From JBCDGZ01 sp038750655 (GTDB lineage: Bacteria > Bacteroidota > Bacteroidia > Chitinophagales > Saprospiraceae): a DNA stretch of 23,837 nucleotides. The stretch spans positions 1-23,837 of the forward strand of contig JBCDGZ010000120.1 of assembly GCA_038750655.1 (NCBI GenBank), written 5' to 3'. The notes under the pieces are model-generated. The model saw nothing but the letters and a program-made list of their open reading frames with translations, did no database searches and had not been told where the DNA came from. Both the position numbers and the translations under genes were made by a program. This document shows, in pieces, positions 8,431 through 15,146 of this stretch (position 1 is its first letter; every line of letters begins with the position of its first letter).

Positions 8431-8444
8431 TCTGGTATACCAGA
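8431..8444. repeat. 14-bp perfect palindrome TCTGGTATACCAGA
   Basis: A spacer-free dyad with GC pairs flanking a GTATAC core, of the kind bound by dimeric regulators. The left half can instead pair with CCAGATTTT at 8399-8407 (AAAATCTGG at 8427-8435), giving a 9-bp stem with a 19-nt loop. It lies 40 bases past the M23 stop and about 280 bases upstream of the HAD start, so its target is unclear. Confidence 0.5.
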
Positions 8445-8483
8445 ACATACTAGTTATACGAACAAAATGTAGGACAGTAGGGT

Positions 8484-9377
8484 TTACTCAAAATTAATAT
8501 AGTCCTGCGGATCGACGGGCTTTCCTTTGTGCCACAATTCGAAATGCAGGTGCGGACCATTAGAAAGTGTACCTGTGTTTCCGATGATCGCCAGGGCTTC
8601 TCCAGCTTTGACAGAAGCGCCGGTTTTTTTCAGTAGGGCAGAATTGTGTTTATAAAAAGAGATCAGATTATTGCTGTGCTGTACTCCGATGGTATGGCCC
8701 GTTTCCAGGGTCCAATCCGAGGAGAAGACATAGCCATCCATGATGGCTTTGACGGGGGTATTGCGCGGGGCGGCCACATCAACGCCGTAATGTTTCTTAT
8801 GGGGTTGGAAGCCCTCGTTAATCAGGCCGGTCAATGGCGGGATGAAATAGAGCTTTTCCAGAGGAACTTCTCTTGGTGCAAAATTAGAGGTTTTGGAGAG
8901 CAGTTCCCGCTCCTGAATCTGCTGATCCAGTTCAATTTCCTTGCGCAGCAGTTCATCCTCCTTGATGCGCTCTACATTAAGCAGGCTATCATTGGAGACG
9001 GAAGTTTCTTCCTCTGTAGTGGGTTCTTCGGTTTCGACATCGCCGACCAGTATTTTCCGAAAATTCTCATTATATTGTTGATGGGCGGTCAGTTCCTCCT
9101 CCATCTCCTGGATTTGTCGGTTGAGACGCAGCAATTCACTGTGCTCACTGGCGTCGCCATAGCCAGGAATATACCTTTTGACGGGGGTGAAGATGATGAT
9201 CGAAATAACGAAAAGAGCGACCAACACAACCACGGTACTCACGACGATATATACATTGAGCAGTGACAGCCGATAGGAGCCGACTTCCTCGAAGGTTTCG
9301 TTGTTCATAACTACCAATCGGTAGGTATGCTTCAACTTTTCCATCAATCCTTTTTCCTCTTTATTTTCGTTGGGCAT
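8484..9377 (-). CDS. Membrane-anchored M23 metallopeptidase, 297 aa
   Basis: Cell-wall endopeptidase-type protein of the LytM/M23 family. A short cytoplasmic N-terminus is followed by one transmembrane helix (about 40-63) and a coiled-coil, acidic linker (about 78-165). The C-terminal peptidase domain (about 178-297) carries the zinc ligands His196 and Asp200 (HYGVD) and the HxH motif His276/His278 in GPHLHFE, with His244 in YKHNS at the usual third active-site position. All key residues are present, so it may be an active enzyme rather than a degenerate EnvC/NlpD-type activator. This single-helix plus coil layout is common for M23 proteins in Bacteroidota. It diverges from the SprE/PorW-type gene with 179 bases between the starts. 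Confidence 0.93.
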   Translation of the reverse strand: MPNENKEEKGLMEKLKHTYRLVVMNNETFEEVGSYRLSLLNVYIVVSTVVVLVALFVISIIIFTPVKRYIPGYGDASEHSELLRLNRQIQEMEEELTAHQQYNENFRKILVGDVETEEPTTEEETSVSNDSLLNVERIKEDELLRKEIELDQQIQERELLSKTSNFAPREVPLEKLYFIPPLTGLINEGFQPHKKHYGVDVAAPRNTPVKAIMDGYVFSSDWTLETGHTIGVQHSNNLISFYKHNSALLKKTGASVKAGEALAIIGNTGTLSNGPHLHFELWHKGKPVDPQDYINFE

Positions 9378-9482
9378 TATTCTAATTTTGCAAAAATTAA
9401 AATAAATTTGTGCTTTTTAAGTTATAATTATTACTGCTATTTACGACGTAGTTGGCAGCTTTTTTGAAACCTTCAGTAGTTT

Positions 9483-9509
9483 AAGCAGGTAATATAATTT
9501 AACCTGCTT
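9483..9509 (+). terminator. Hairpin with T-tail upstream of sprE-like gene
   Basis: AAGCAGGT (9483-9490) pairs with ACCTGCTT (9502-9509) around an 11-nt AT-rich loop, and TTATT follows, as in an intrinsic terminator reading rightwards. No gene ends here on the plus strand; it sits about 48 bases before the sprE-like start codon. It could be an attenuator in the leader, depending on where transcription starts. Confidence 0.35.
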
Positions 9510-9556
9510 TTATTGGTTAAACCTTATTCTATAACGAACCTTAACATCGCTTTAGT

Positions 9557-12500
9557 TTGAAACGGATCATCAGAACACTGCTAATTCTCTGCCTCATCAC
9601 CGTGATTTCTGCCTGTGTTAGCCAGAAGCGGAAGGAGGATGTCGGTACAGTTGGTAAGTTTTACCACAATACTACTGCCAAGTTCAATGGCTATTTCAAT
9701 GCAAATGTACTACTAACTGAGAGCATTGCCAAGCTAAACGAGCAGCATCAGGATAATTATAATCAAATCCTGGAATTATACCCCTATGTTGCGGCAGATA
9801 ATCCCCAAGCTGTCGCCGGTGAGCTGGATGAGGCTATCAAAAAGTCCTCTGTGGTTGTTTCTCTCCATCGCATCAGCCACTGGACGGATGATTGCTACTT
9901 GCTGATTGGTAAGGCCCAATTCCTCAAAAAAAGTTACGAAGATGCTGAGCAGACCCTCAAGTACCTCCGAGGGGAATACAGCCCGGAGGCCATGGCCGCC
10001 CGAGAGGCCCTAACCAAAAAGGGCAAGAAAAAACGGCGAAAGAAGTCCCGCTCGAATAGTAAGAAGAAAAAGAATAAGAAGAAAAAATCGAGCAGTAAGA
10101 AAAAGAAGTCCAGTGGTAAGAAAAAAAGTACGGGTTCCAAAGAGCAAGCTAAAAAGCGGAAGGAATATAACAAACAAGTAAAGGCCAAGAAGAAGGCCCG
10201 CTCTAAGAGCCGAGGGTCGAAAAAGAAAAAGGCCAGCAAGAAAAAGAAGGATACCAAAGAAGAGACGAAGGAAGCAGTAGAGAAGAAGGAGGCGAAGACT
10301 GGAACAACGCCTAAACCAACAGTGGTTAAAAATTCCAAGACGAAGAAGGATAAGAGCAAAGCCTCGAAAGAGGAGGATAAGCAAGACAACTATTTCCTCA
10401 AACACCGTCCGGCTTACCAGGAAGGCCTACTTTGGCTGGCGCGTACTTATATTGAGCGCGAAAACTATTCAGAAGCTGAATACCTAATGGCACAGCTGGA
10501 GCGCGATGTCTCCACCTTTGATGACATCCGTAGTCAATTGGCACCGCTCAGAGCGTATTACTATCTGCGGCAAAAAGAATACGAGCAGGCCCTGGAACCT
10601 CTGGAGAAAGCCATTGAGCTGGCGAAAAAGCGCAGCGACAAGGCTCGTTATGCCTACATCATCGCCCAGATTCATCAGCAGGCCGGCCGGGGCGATCAGG
10701 CGTTTATCGCCTTCGAAAGAGCCCTTAAGTTCAGTACGTCCTACGAAATGGAGTTCAGTGCTCGCCTCAATATGGCTATGAATGGCTGGCGCAATGGCAG
10801 TGCCTCTGCCGAGGATACCAAGAAGGCGCTACTGAAAATGACCAAAGATATTAAGAACGAGGAATACCTCGATCAAATTTACTACGCCCTTGCTACTATC
10901 GCCCTGAAAATGGATGAGCGCAAAGAAGGCATCAAATACTTGAAGCAGTCTTTGGCTAACAGTGTAGGGAATAGTGCTCAGAAGGCCGAGTCCTACCTGC
11001 AATTGGCAGATTTGTACTTTGAAGATCAGCAGTATGTGGAAGCCAAAAACTACTACGACAGTACCTTGCAGGTCATGCCCAACACGGATGAGCGCCACGA
11101 TAAGGTGACCCGTTTTAGCAATAACTTGACAGATATTGCCAAGAACATTACGATTATTATGGAGCAAGACAGCCTGCTCAAAATTGCTGCGCTGAGTGAT
11201 AAGGATAAAAAGGCCCTGGCCTTTCAAATCCAGAAGGAACAAGAGGAGAAGCGCCTCAATGACATCAAAAACGCAAAAAACAGCAGCCCTTCCGGCTCCA
11301 AGCGTACCAATCGCTCCATCCGCGCCTCTTCGCGGACGGCGCGCGTCGAAGCCAGTAACTTTTTTGCCTACAATGAAAAAGGGGTAAAGAAAGGGAGAAA
11401 GGACTTCAAAAAGCGCTGGGGGGAGCGGAAGTTGGAAGACAACTGGCGGCGCTCCAAGCGTAGAGGCATCTCTGGTCTGGACGAAGAAATCGTTTCCGAA
11501 GAGCGGATTGATTTGGAGTTGACGGATGACGACATCGGAAAAATCCTCAAGGATGTTCCCCAAACGCCGGCTCAGATCAAAGCAGCCAAGAAGAAGATTG
11601 AAGATGCCATGTTTAAGCTGGGACGCCTCTACCGCGAGCGTTTGGAAAATAACGAAAAGACGGTCGAAACACTGGAAAAGCTATTGCTAGAGTATCCGGG
11701 GACGGAGCACGAACTCGAAGCCTGGTACTACCTCTACCTGGCTTATACCGACTTGAACAATAGCGCGATGGCCAAGGTCTACTTCGATAAGATCATTAAG
11801 AAATATCCCAAAACGACTTACGGTCGAGTGCTGCAAGACCCCAACTTCCTGGCCGCCAGCCAGGAGGAGGAGCGCCAGCTGATGATTTATTATGACCAGA
11901 CCTACACCTCCTTTACTAAAGGCGACTATCAAGATGCCTTCAACCGGGCTGCCAAGGCCGAGGAGAAATTTGGTCCTCAACATACCATGAAAGCTAAATT
12001 TGCTCTCCTCAGTGCCATGTGTACGGGTAATCTGCAAGGCAAAGAGGCTTACATTAAGTCGCTCAAAGACGTGGTGGCGAAGTATCCCAAGACCCCAGAG
12101 AAGAAGCGTGCCCGCGAAATTCTCCGTATTCTGGGCAGTGATACGGCCGGTACGGGCGATGATAATAAGACCAAGGCCGATGGCGACGCCAGCTCCCGCT
12201 TTAAGGTGGAAGATAAAAAGGTACACTACTTCATCGTCGTCCTCGAAAAAGGCAGCATCAAGCTGACCGACGCCAAAAATGCTGTCTCGAACTACAATCG
12301 CAAATACCATAAGCTGGATCGCCTGAGAATATCGAATATCTACTTCGGTGCCAAGACCGATACGCCCATTCTGGTCATCCGCCGCTTCAAAGGCAAAGAT
12401 TTAGCCATGAAGTACTATGATGGTATTGCCAAAAATAAAGCAGAGTTCCTACCTGCTGAAGCCAAGTACGAATACTACCCGGTCACCCAATACAATTACC

Positions 12501-12565
12501 GCCAAATTCTCAAGTCCAAGTCAATGGATGGCTACGCGGAGTTCTTTGAGGAATATTATCGGTAG
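9557..12565 (+). CDS. sprE: SprE/PorW-type TPR lipoprotein of the type IX secretion/gliding system, 1002 aa
   Basis: The N-terminus is a lipoprotein signal (MKRIIRTLLILCLITVISAC, Cys 20). It is followed by a segment characteristic of gliding/secretion protein SprE (PorW), including FYHNTTAKFNGYFNANVLL at about 35-53, then TPR-type helical repeats (about 95-145 and from about 280 to 530, and again about 675-860). The C-terminal domain (about 890-1002) begins near KVHYFIVVLEKG and ends YAEFFEEYYR, as in the family. The start is TTG: there is no early ATG, an in-frame TAA lies at 9542-9544, and the signal peptide begins right at this codon. Residues about 153-278 are an extraordinary Lys/Ser/Arg tract inserted between TPR regions. 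In known Bacteroidota, SprE/PorW is needed for type IX secretion and gliding, bridging the periplasmic and outer-membrane parts. Confidence 0.9.
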   Translation: MKRIIRTLLILCLITVISACVSQKRKEDVGTVGKFYHNTTAKFNGYFNANVLLTESIAKLNEQHQDNYNQILELYPYVAADNPQAVAGELDEAIKKSSVVVSLHRISHWTDDCYLLIGKAQFLKKSYEDAEQTLKYLRGEYSPEAMAAREALTKKGKKKRRKKSRSNSKKKKNKKKKSSSKKKKSSGKKKSTGSKEQAKKRKEYNKQVKAKKKARSKSRGSKKKKASKKKKDTKEETKEAVEKKEAKTGTTPKPTVVKNSKTKKDKSKASKEEDKQDNYFLKHRPAYQEGLLWLARTYIERENYSEAEYLMAQLERDVSTFDDIRSQLAPLRAYYYLRQKEYEQALEPLEKAIELAKKRSDKARYAYIIAQIHQQAGRGDQAFIAFERALKFSTSYEMEFSARLNMAMNGWRNGSASAEDTKKALLKMTKDIKNEEYLDQIYYALATIALKMDERKEGIKYLKQSLANSVGNSAQKAESYLQLADLYFEDQQYVEAKNYYDSTLQVMPNTDERHDKVTRFSNNLTDIAKNITIIMEQDSLLKIAALSDKDKKALAFQIQKEQEEKRLNDIKNAKNSSPSGSKRTNRSIRASSRTARVEASNFFAYNEKGVKKGRKDFKKRWGERKLEDNWRRSKRRGISGLDEEIVSEERIDLELTDDDIGKILKDVPQTPAQIKAAKKKIEDAMFKLGRLYRERLENNEKTVETLEKLLLEYPGTEHELEAWYYLYLAYTDLNNSAMAKVYFDKIIKKYPKTTYGRVLQDPNFLAASQEEERQLMIYYDQTYTSFTKGDYQDAFNRAAKAEEKFGPQHTMKAKFALLSAMCTGNLQGKEAYIKSLKDVVAKYPKTPEKKRAREILRILGSDTAGTGDDNKTKADGDASSRFKVEDKKVHYFIVVLEKGSIKLTDAKNAVSNYNRKYHKLDRLRISNIYFGAKTDTPILVIRRFKGKDLAMKYYDGIAKNKAEFLPAEAKYEYYPVTQYNYRQILKSKSMDGYAEFFEEYYR

Positions 12566-12595
12566 CGCCAAATGTGTAAAAAAATCCAAAAAAAA

Positions 12596-12626
12596 TTGCA
12601 TCTTTCCAAACAAGTTCAGATATTTG
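12596..12626 (+). promoter_or_regulatory. Candidate promoter for the MarR gene
   Basis: TTG at 12596-12598, a 20-base spacer, then GATATTTG at 12619-12626, one mismatch from TANNTTTG. The predicted transcript start, near 12632, lies after the ATG of the longest open frame (12572), which supports the later translation start used here. Confidence 0.42.
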
Positions 12627-12664
12627 ATGTTACAACATTGAATTTAACTGAGAAGATGTTTTTG

Positions 12665-13117
12665 ATGAAAATTGAAGAAGCCATCCACCAGAGTAGACCT
12701 TTTCGGAGTGACCATCAGCGGGCAGTAGTCAATTTGATTTACACGCACAATTGGCTGGCAGAGCAGTTGAAGAGCTTTTTTAAGCCCTACGGAATCACCT
12801 CTCAGCAATACAATGTACTACGCATACTGAAGGGGGCAGGAAAGCCCATCTCTACTTCGATCATCAGAGAGCGCCTGCTGTACAAAATGGCGGATGCCTC
12901 AAGAATGGTCGACCGCTTGCACCAGAAGAAACTAGTGATCAGAAAGGTCTGTATCTCGGATAAACGACTGGTAGATGTAAAGCTGAGTAAAAAAGGGAAC
13001 GAGCTATTGGAACTCATAGACAAGGACTCATTAGTAATGGACTCACTGATGCAGAGTTTAAGTTCCCAGGAAGCTCTACTACTTAGTGATCTACTGGATA
13101 AGGCCAGAACAGAATAA
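12665..13117 (+). CDS. MarR-family transcriptional regulator, 150 aa
   Basis: A winged-helix dimeric DNA-binding protein. From the chosen start (MKIEEAIHQS), a long helix (about 18-40) precedes the winged-helix core: ITSQQYNVLRIL (about 44-55), the turn and recognition helix around KMADASRMVDRLHQKKL (about 74-90), and the wing with the family's SDKR signature followed by VDVKLSKKG (about 99-111). A C-terminal helix completes the dimerisation domain. The frame is open back to 12572, but those residues are not MarR-like and overlap the promoter candidate; ATG 12656 is another possible start. The gene is followed after 91 bases by the YceI gene, whose promoter holds a strong dyad, so it probably represses that gene. 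Its ligand is unknown. Confidence 0.9.
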   Translation: MKIEEAIHQSRPFRSDHQRAVVNLIYTHNWLAEQLKSFFKPYGITSQQYNVLRILKGAGKPISTSIIRERLLYKMADASRMVDRLHQKKLVIRKVCISDKRLVDVKLSKKGNELLELIDKDSLVMDSLMQSLSSQEALLLSDLLDKARTE

Positions 13118-13142
13118 GCAAGAAAATTTTTTTACCATAATA

Positions 13143-13167
13143 GATGTTTAAACATCGTTGTTTAAAC
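13143..13167. promoter_or_regulatory. Probable MarR operator upstream of the YceI gene
   Basis: GATGTTTAAACATC (13143-13156) is a perfect 14-bp palindrome. A second copy of its core, TGTTTAAAC, occurs at 13159-13167, with centres 14 bases apart. The second copy overlaps the -33 TTG (13158-13160) of the promoter predicted for the YceI gene, which suits repression by a dimeric winged-helix protein such as the MarR product encoded just upstream. Confidence 0.6.
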
Positions 13168-13188
13168 TTTAATCATCATCTAATTTAG
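13158..13188 (+). promoter_or_regulatory. Candidate promoter for the YceI gene
   Basis: TTG at 13158-13160, a 20-base spacer and TAATTTAG at 13181-13188 (one mismatch to TANNTTTG). The ATG at 13209 would lie about 15 bases from the transcript start. Confidence 0.45.
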
Positions 13189-13208
13189 AAACAAAAAAGA
13201 CCATTATT

Positions 13209-13811
13209 ATGAAAAGCAGATTATCATTGATCGGCCTCCTGGCAGCACTCGTATTTGCCGGATTTGCATTTACTGAACCCACTACTGATGCAGTAGCTCT
13301 CAACGTTGATACCAACGCTAGCCAGGTTATCTGGAAAGGCTATAAGGTTACCGGTTCTCACGAAGGAACAGTACAACTGAAGAACGGATCACTTGACTAC
13401 GACAATGGCCAGTTGACTGGCGGAAGTTTTGAGATTGATATGACTACCATCAACTGTACTGATCTACAGGGCGATTACAAAGGACAGCTGGAAGGACATC
13501 TCAAGTCTGCTGATTTCTTTGGTGTGGAGAATTATCCTACAGCGAAGTTTGTGATTACCAAGGTCATATCCAGAGGAAAGCCTGGTGACTATAAGATTAC
13601 GGGTAATCTGACGATCAAAGAGACAACGAAGGAAGTAAAATTCCAAACCACTGTCAACGAATCTGGGGCAGCCAAGACGGCCAAGGGTAAACTCACGATC
13701 GATCGCTCGGAATTTGATGTCCGCTACGGTTCTGGCAGCTTCTTCGATAACTTGGGAGACAAAACCATCTACGATGAATTCGACCTGGAATTTACGCTGG
13801 TAACCAAGTAA
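13209..13811 (+). CDS. Secreted YceI-family protein, 200 aa
   Basis: An N-terminal signal peptide (about 1-22, MKSRLSLIGLLAALVFAGFA) leads to a YceI lipocalin-like barrel. Typical features are DTNASQVIWKGYKVTGSHEGTV near the start of the mature chain, the GGSFEIDMTTINCTDL segment, HLKSADFFGVENYPTAKF at the family's most conserved site, then ITGNLTIKETTKEV, and RSEFDVRYGSGSFF near the end. YceI proteins bind isoprenoid-type lipids in a few studied cases; the role here is not known and a periplasmic or secreted location is expected. Length is usual. It follows a MarR regulator and has its own operator and terminator, so it is probably a single-gene stress or lipid-responsive unit. Confidence 0.92.
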   Translation: MKSRLSLIGLLAALVFAGFAFTEPTTDAVALNVDTNASQVIWKGYKVTGSHEGTVQLKNGSLDYDNGQLTGGSFEIDMTTINCTDLQGDYKGQLEGHLKSADFFGVENYPTAKFVITKVISRGKPGDYKITGNLTIKETTKEVKFQTTVNESGAAKTAKGKLTIDRSEFDVRYGSGSFFDNLGDKTIYDEFDLEFTLVTK

Positions 13812-13869
13812 GCCTCAGAAGAATTTGAGCAAACTCACTTAATCGATATACAATATCTATCCACTGTTT

Positions 13870-13908
13870 GGCAGGCTACACTCGACATTGTAGCCTGTCT
13901 CTTTTTTT
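13870..13908 (+). terminator. Rho-independent terminator after the YceI gene
   Basis: CAGGCTACA (13872-13880) and TGTAGCCTG (13889-13897) form a perfect 9-bp stem, extendable by a G-U and a G-C pair, with an 8-nt loop, followed by TCTCTTTTTTT. It is about 60 bases after the stop codon and is the clearest terminator in the window. Confidence 0.88.
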
Positions 13909-13956
13909 GTGGAATTGTATTAAAATGATTAGCTTGCTCCCTAACTTCATTGATTT

Positions 13957-14403
13957 ATGGAAACCATTCAAAAGGGACTACAGCCGTTTCCCGTTCAGCT
14001 TAGCCTAACCGTTCAGTGGGGCGATATGGATGCCGCCCAGCATGTCAATAATCTCATTTACTTGCGTTGGAGTGAAACTGCGCGCATCGCTTACTTCAGC
14101 AAGCTAGGCTATGAGGTCATCGATGGGGGCGATGCCCCCGGTTTTATTTTGGGCTATCAGGATTGTAAGTACCTCTTTCCCATTACCTTTCCCGATACGG
14201 TTGTCATTGGTGTCCGAACCCTGGACATCGGCACCGATCGCTTCAATCTTCAGTGTCACATCTACAGTCAGCGGCATCAGCGGCTGGCGGCCATTAGCCA
14301 CAACCGCATCGTTACCTTTGATTATCAAAAGAAGACGAAAGTCGAGGTACCCGAACTGATGAAACAGCGGATTGCGGTACTGGAAGGATGGCCTCAGAGC
14401 TAG
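13957..14403 (+). CDS. 4HBT-type (hot-dog fold) acyl-CoA thioesterase, 148 aa
   Basis: A YbgC/FadM-like hot-dog thioesterase. The segment VQWGDMDAAQHVNNLIYLRW (about 19-38) is the family signature, with the catalytic Asp expected to be Asp25 and the HVNN turn at 29-32 leading into the long central helix (SETARIAYFSKLGY). Later strands (FPDTVVIGVRTLDIG, FNLQCHIYSQ, AISHNRIVTFDY) complete the fold. The length is standard and nothing is missing. It probably hydrolyses an acyl-CoA, but the acyl group cannot be read from the sequence. Its TAG stop overlaps the stop of the convergent channel gene on the tetramer CTAG (14400-14403). Confidence 0.88.
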   Translation: METIQKGLQPFPVQLSLTVQWGDMDAAQHVNNLIYLRWSETARIAYFSKLGYEVIDGGDAPGFILGYQDCKYLFPITFPDTVVIGVRTLDIGTDRFNLQCHIYSQRHQRLAAISHNRIVTFDYQKKTKVEVPELMKQRIAVLEGWPQS

Positions 14404-14416
14404 TTGGTGCTGAGGT
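14391..14416. terminator. Hairpin over the shared CTAG stop (14400-14403)
   Basis: CCTCAG (14392-14397) pairs with CTGAGG (14410-14415), plus a G-U pair outside, with the shared CTAG stop tetramer in the 12-nt loop. ATTTT follows on the plus side. It is a plausible compact two-way terminator made from the last codons of both genes. Confidence 0.4.
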
Positions 14417-15068
14417 ATTTTCCGACCAAAATGGCAATGATGATGGTAAAGTAAAACTGTCCGACGATGCCGATGAACAGGGACAGCGACTGGGCTGCCT
14501 CATTGGTGGGGACGATGTCGCCGTATCCCAGCGAGGTGAGGGTCACAAAGCTGAAATAGGCGTAGTGATAATAGTTTTCCAGCCTTATGCTGTTTCCTAC
14601 CAAGGACCCCGGGAGGTAGATGTCCAGCAATTCGAAGAGCAAGCCGCCAACATAGCCAAGTAGTAAAAAACCCACCACAGCCGCAAAAATAATATTGAGG
14701 CTAATCGCCGAATTGATCAGCAGCCATTTGAACGTGTTTTTGGTCATGTAGATGAAAAAGAAGATGACGATAACCGCCCTGATGGTGCGTATTTGGCTAC
14801 TCCATTCTACGGTCATTTGCAGCCAGATACTGATCAGGCTAGCAACGCCTAGTATGGCCCCTACCACCAGGTGATGGCGTCTTATCGAACAAATTTGAAT
14901 GCTGGCGACGATGATTAGGGAAAAATTGATGCTTATGATTAGTCGATCAAAGGCCGGGAAGAAAGCGACATATATGGGCGAAAGCAGCATATTGATCAAG
15001 GCAATCAATACCCAGAGATAGTTGTATTGCCCTTCACGGAGCTTTGGAGGAATCTTGAATTTGCGCAT
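14400..15068 (-). CDS. Potassium channel-like membrane protein, 222 aa
   Basis: The C-terminal part is a classic pore module: a hydrophobic helix (about 124-150), the pore loop and selectivity filter TSLGYGD (178-184) in FVTLTSLGYGDIVPTNEAA, and an inner helix (about 195-217). Before it are about four hydrophobic segments (about 18-38, 43-60, 67-87 and 97-108), giving a six-helix layout but without an arginine-rich voltage-sensor helix. There is no cytoplasmic RCK domain. The frame extends to a TTG at 15140, but I place the start at ATG 15068 because a perfect -7 element (15130-15123) lies between the two. It shares a CTAG with the convergent thioesterase gene and diverges from the Fpg-like gene. 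Confidence 0.85.
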   Translation of the reverse strand: MRKFKIPPKLREGQYNYLWVLIALINMLLSPIYVAFFPAFDRLIISINFSLIIVASIQICSIRRHHLVVGAILGVASLISIWLQMTVEWSSQIRTIRAVIVIFFFIYMTKNTFKWLLINSAISLNIIFAAVVGFLLLGYVGGLLFELLDIYLPGSLVGNSIRLENYYHYAYFSFVTLTSLGYGDIVPTNEAAQSLSLFIGIVGQFYFTIIIAILVGKYLSTN

Positions 15069-15122
15069 ATTTAGAAAAGAAGACTGTTGAGGTGTCCAAC
15101 CATTTGCTAATATAGCTGTTTC

Positions 15123-15130
15123 CAAAGATA
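15123..15130 (-). promoter_or_regulatory. Candidate -7 element for the channel gene
   Basis: On the minus strand this reads TATCTTTG, a full match to TANNTTTG, 55 bases upstream of ATG 15068. No TTG is seen at the ideal upstream distance, so the call rests on the -7 match alone. Confidence 0.38.
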
Positions 15131-15146
15131 TAAAAATCAAACTACT

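Larger units (their letters stand above)
8153..8483. other. Non-coding interval between HAD and M23 genes
   Basis: These 331 bases hold no convincing gene. They contain the HAD promoter candidate, a hairpin at 8243-8266 (ATTAAGAAA, 6-nt loop, TTTCTTAAT) flanked by a further GTGTAA/TTACAC pair at 8236-8241 and 8274-8279, and a 14-bp palindrome at 8431-8444. A 67-codon open frame at 8294-8497 runs into the 3' end of the M23 gene and shows no protein-like features. The hairpin could be a late terminator for the M23 transcript, but only a short T-run follows it. Confidence 0.5.

Noticed and set aside
8294..8497. 67-codon plus-strand open frame between the HAD and M23 genes
   Set aside because: No recognisable motif, no promoter or ribosome-binding support, and it runs into the 3' end of the M23 gene in antisense.
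9934..10405. Two Leu/Phe-rich minus-strand open frames opposite the sprE-like gene
   Set aside because: They arise from reading the lysine-codon tract backwards (AAG/AAA become CTT/TTT) and are not real membrane proteins.
12572..12664. N-terminal extension of the MarR gene
   Set aside because: The 31 extra residues are not MarR-like, and a candidate promoter lies within them, so the start at 12665 was preferred.
15069..15140. N-terminal extension of the channel gene from a TTG codon
   Set aside because: A perfect -7 element at 15130-15123 lies within the extension, and ATG 15068 starts a sensible protein.
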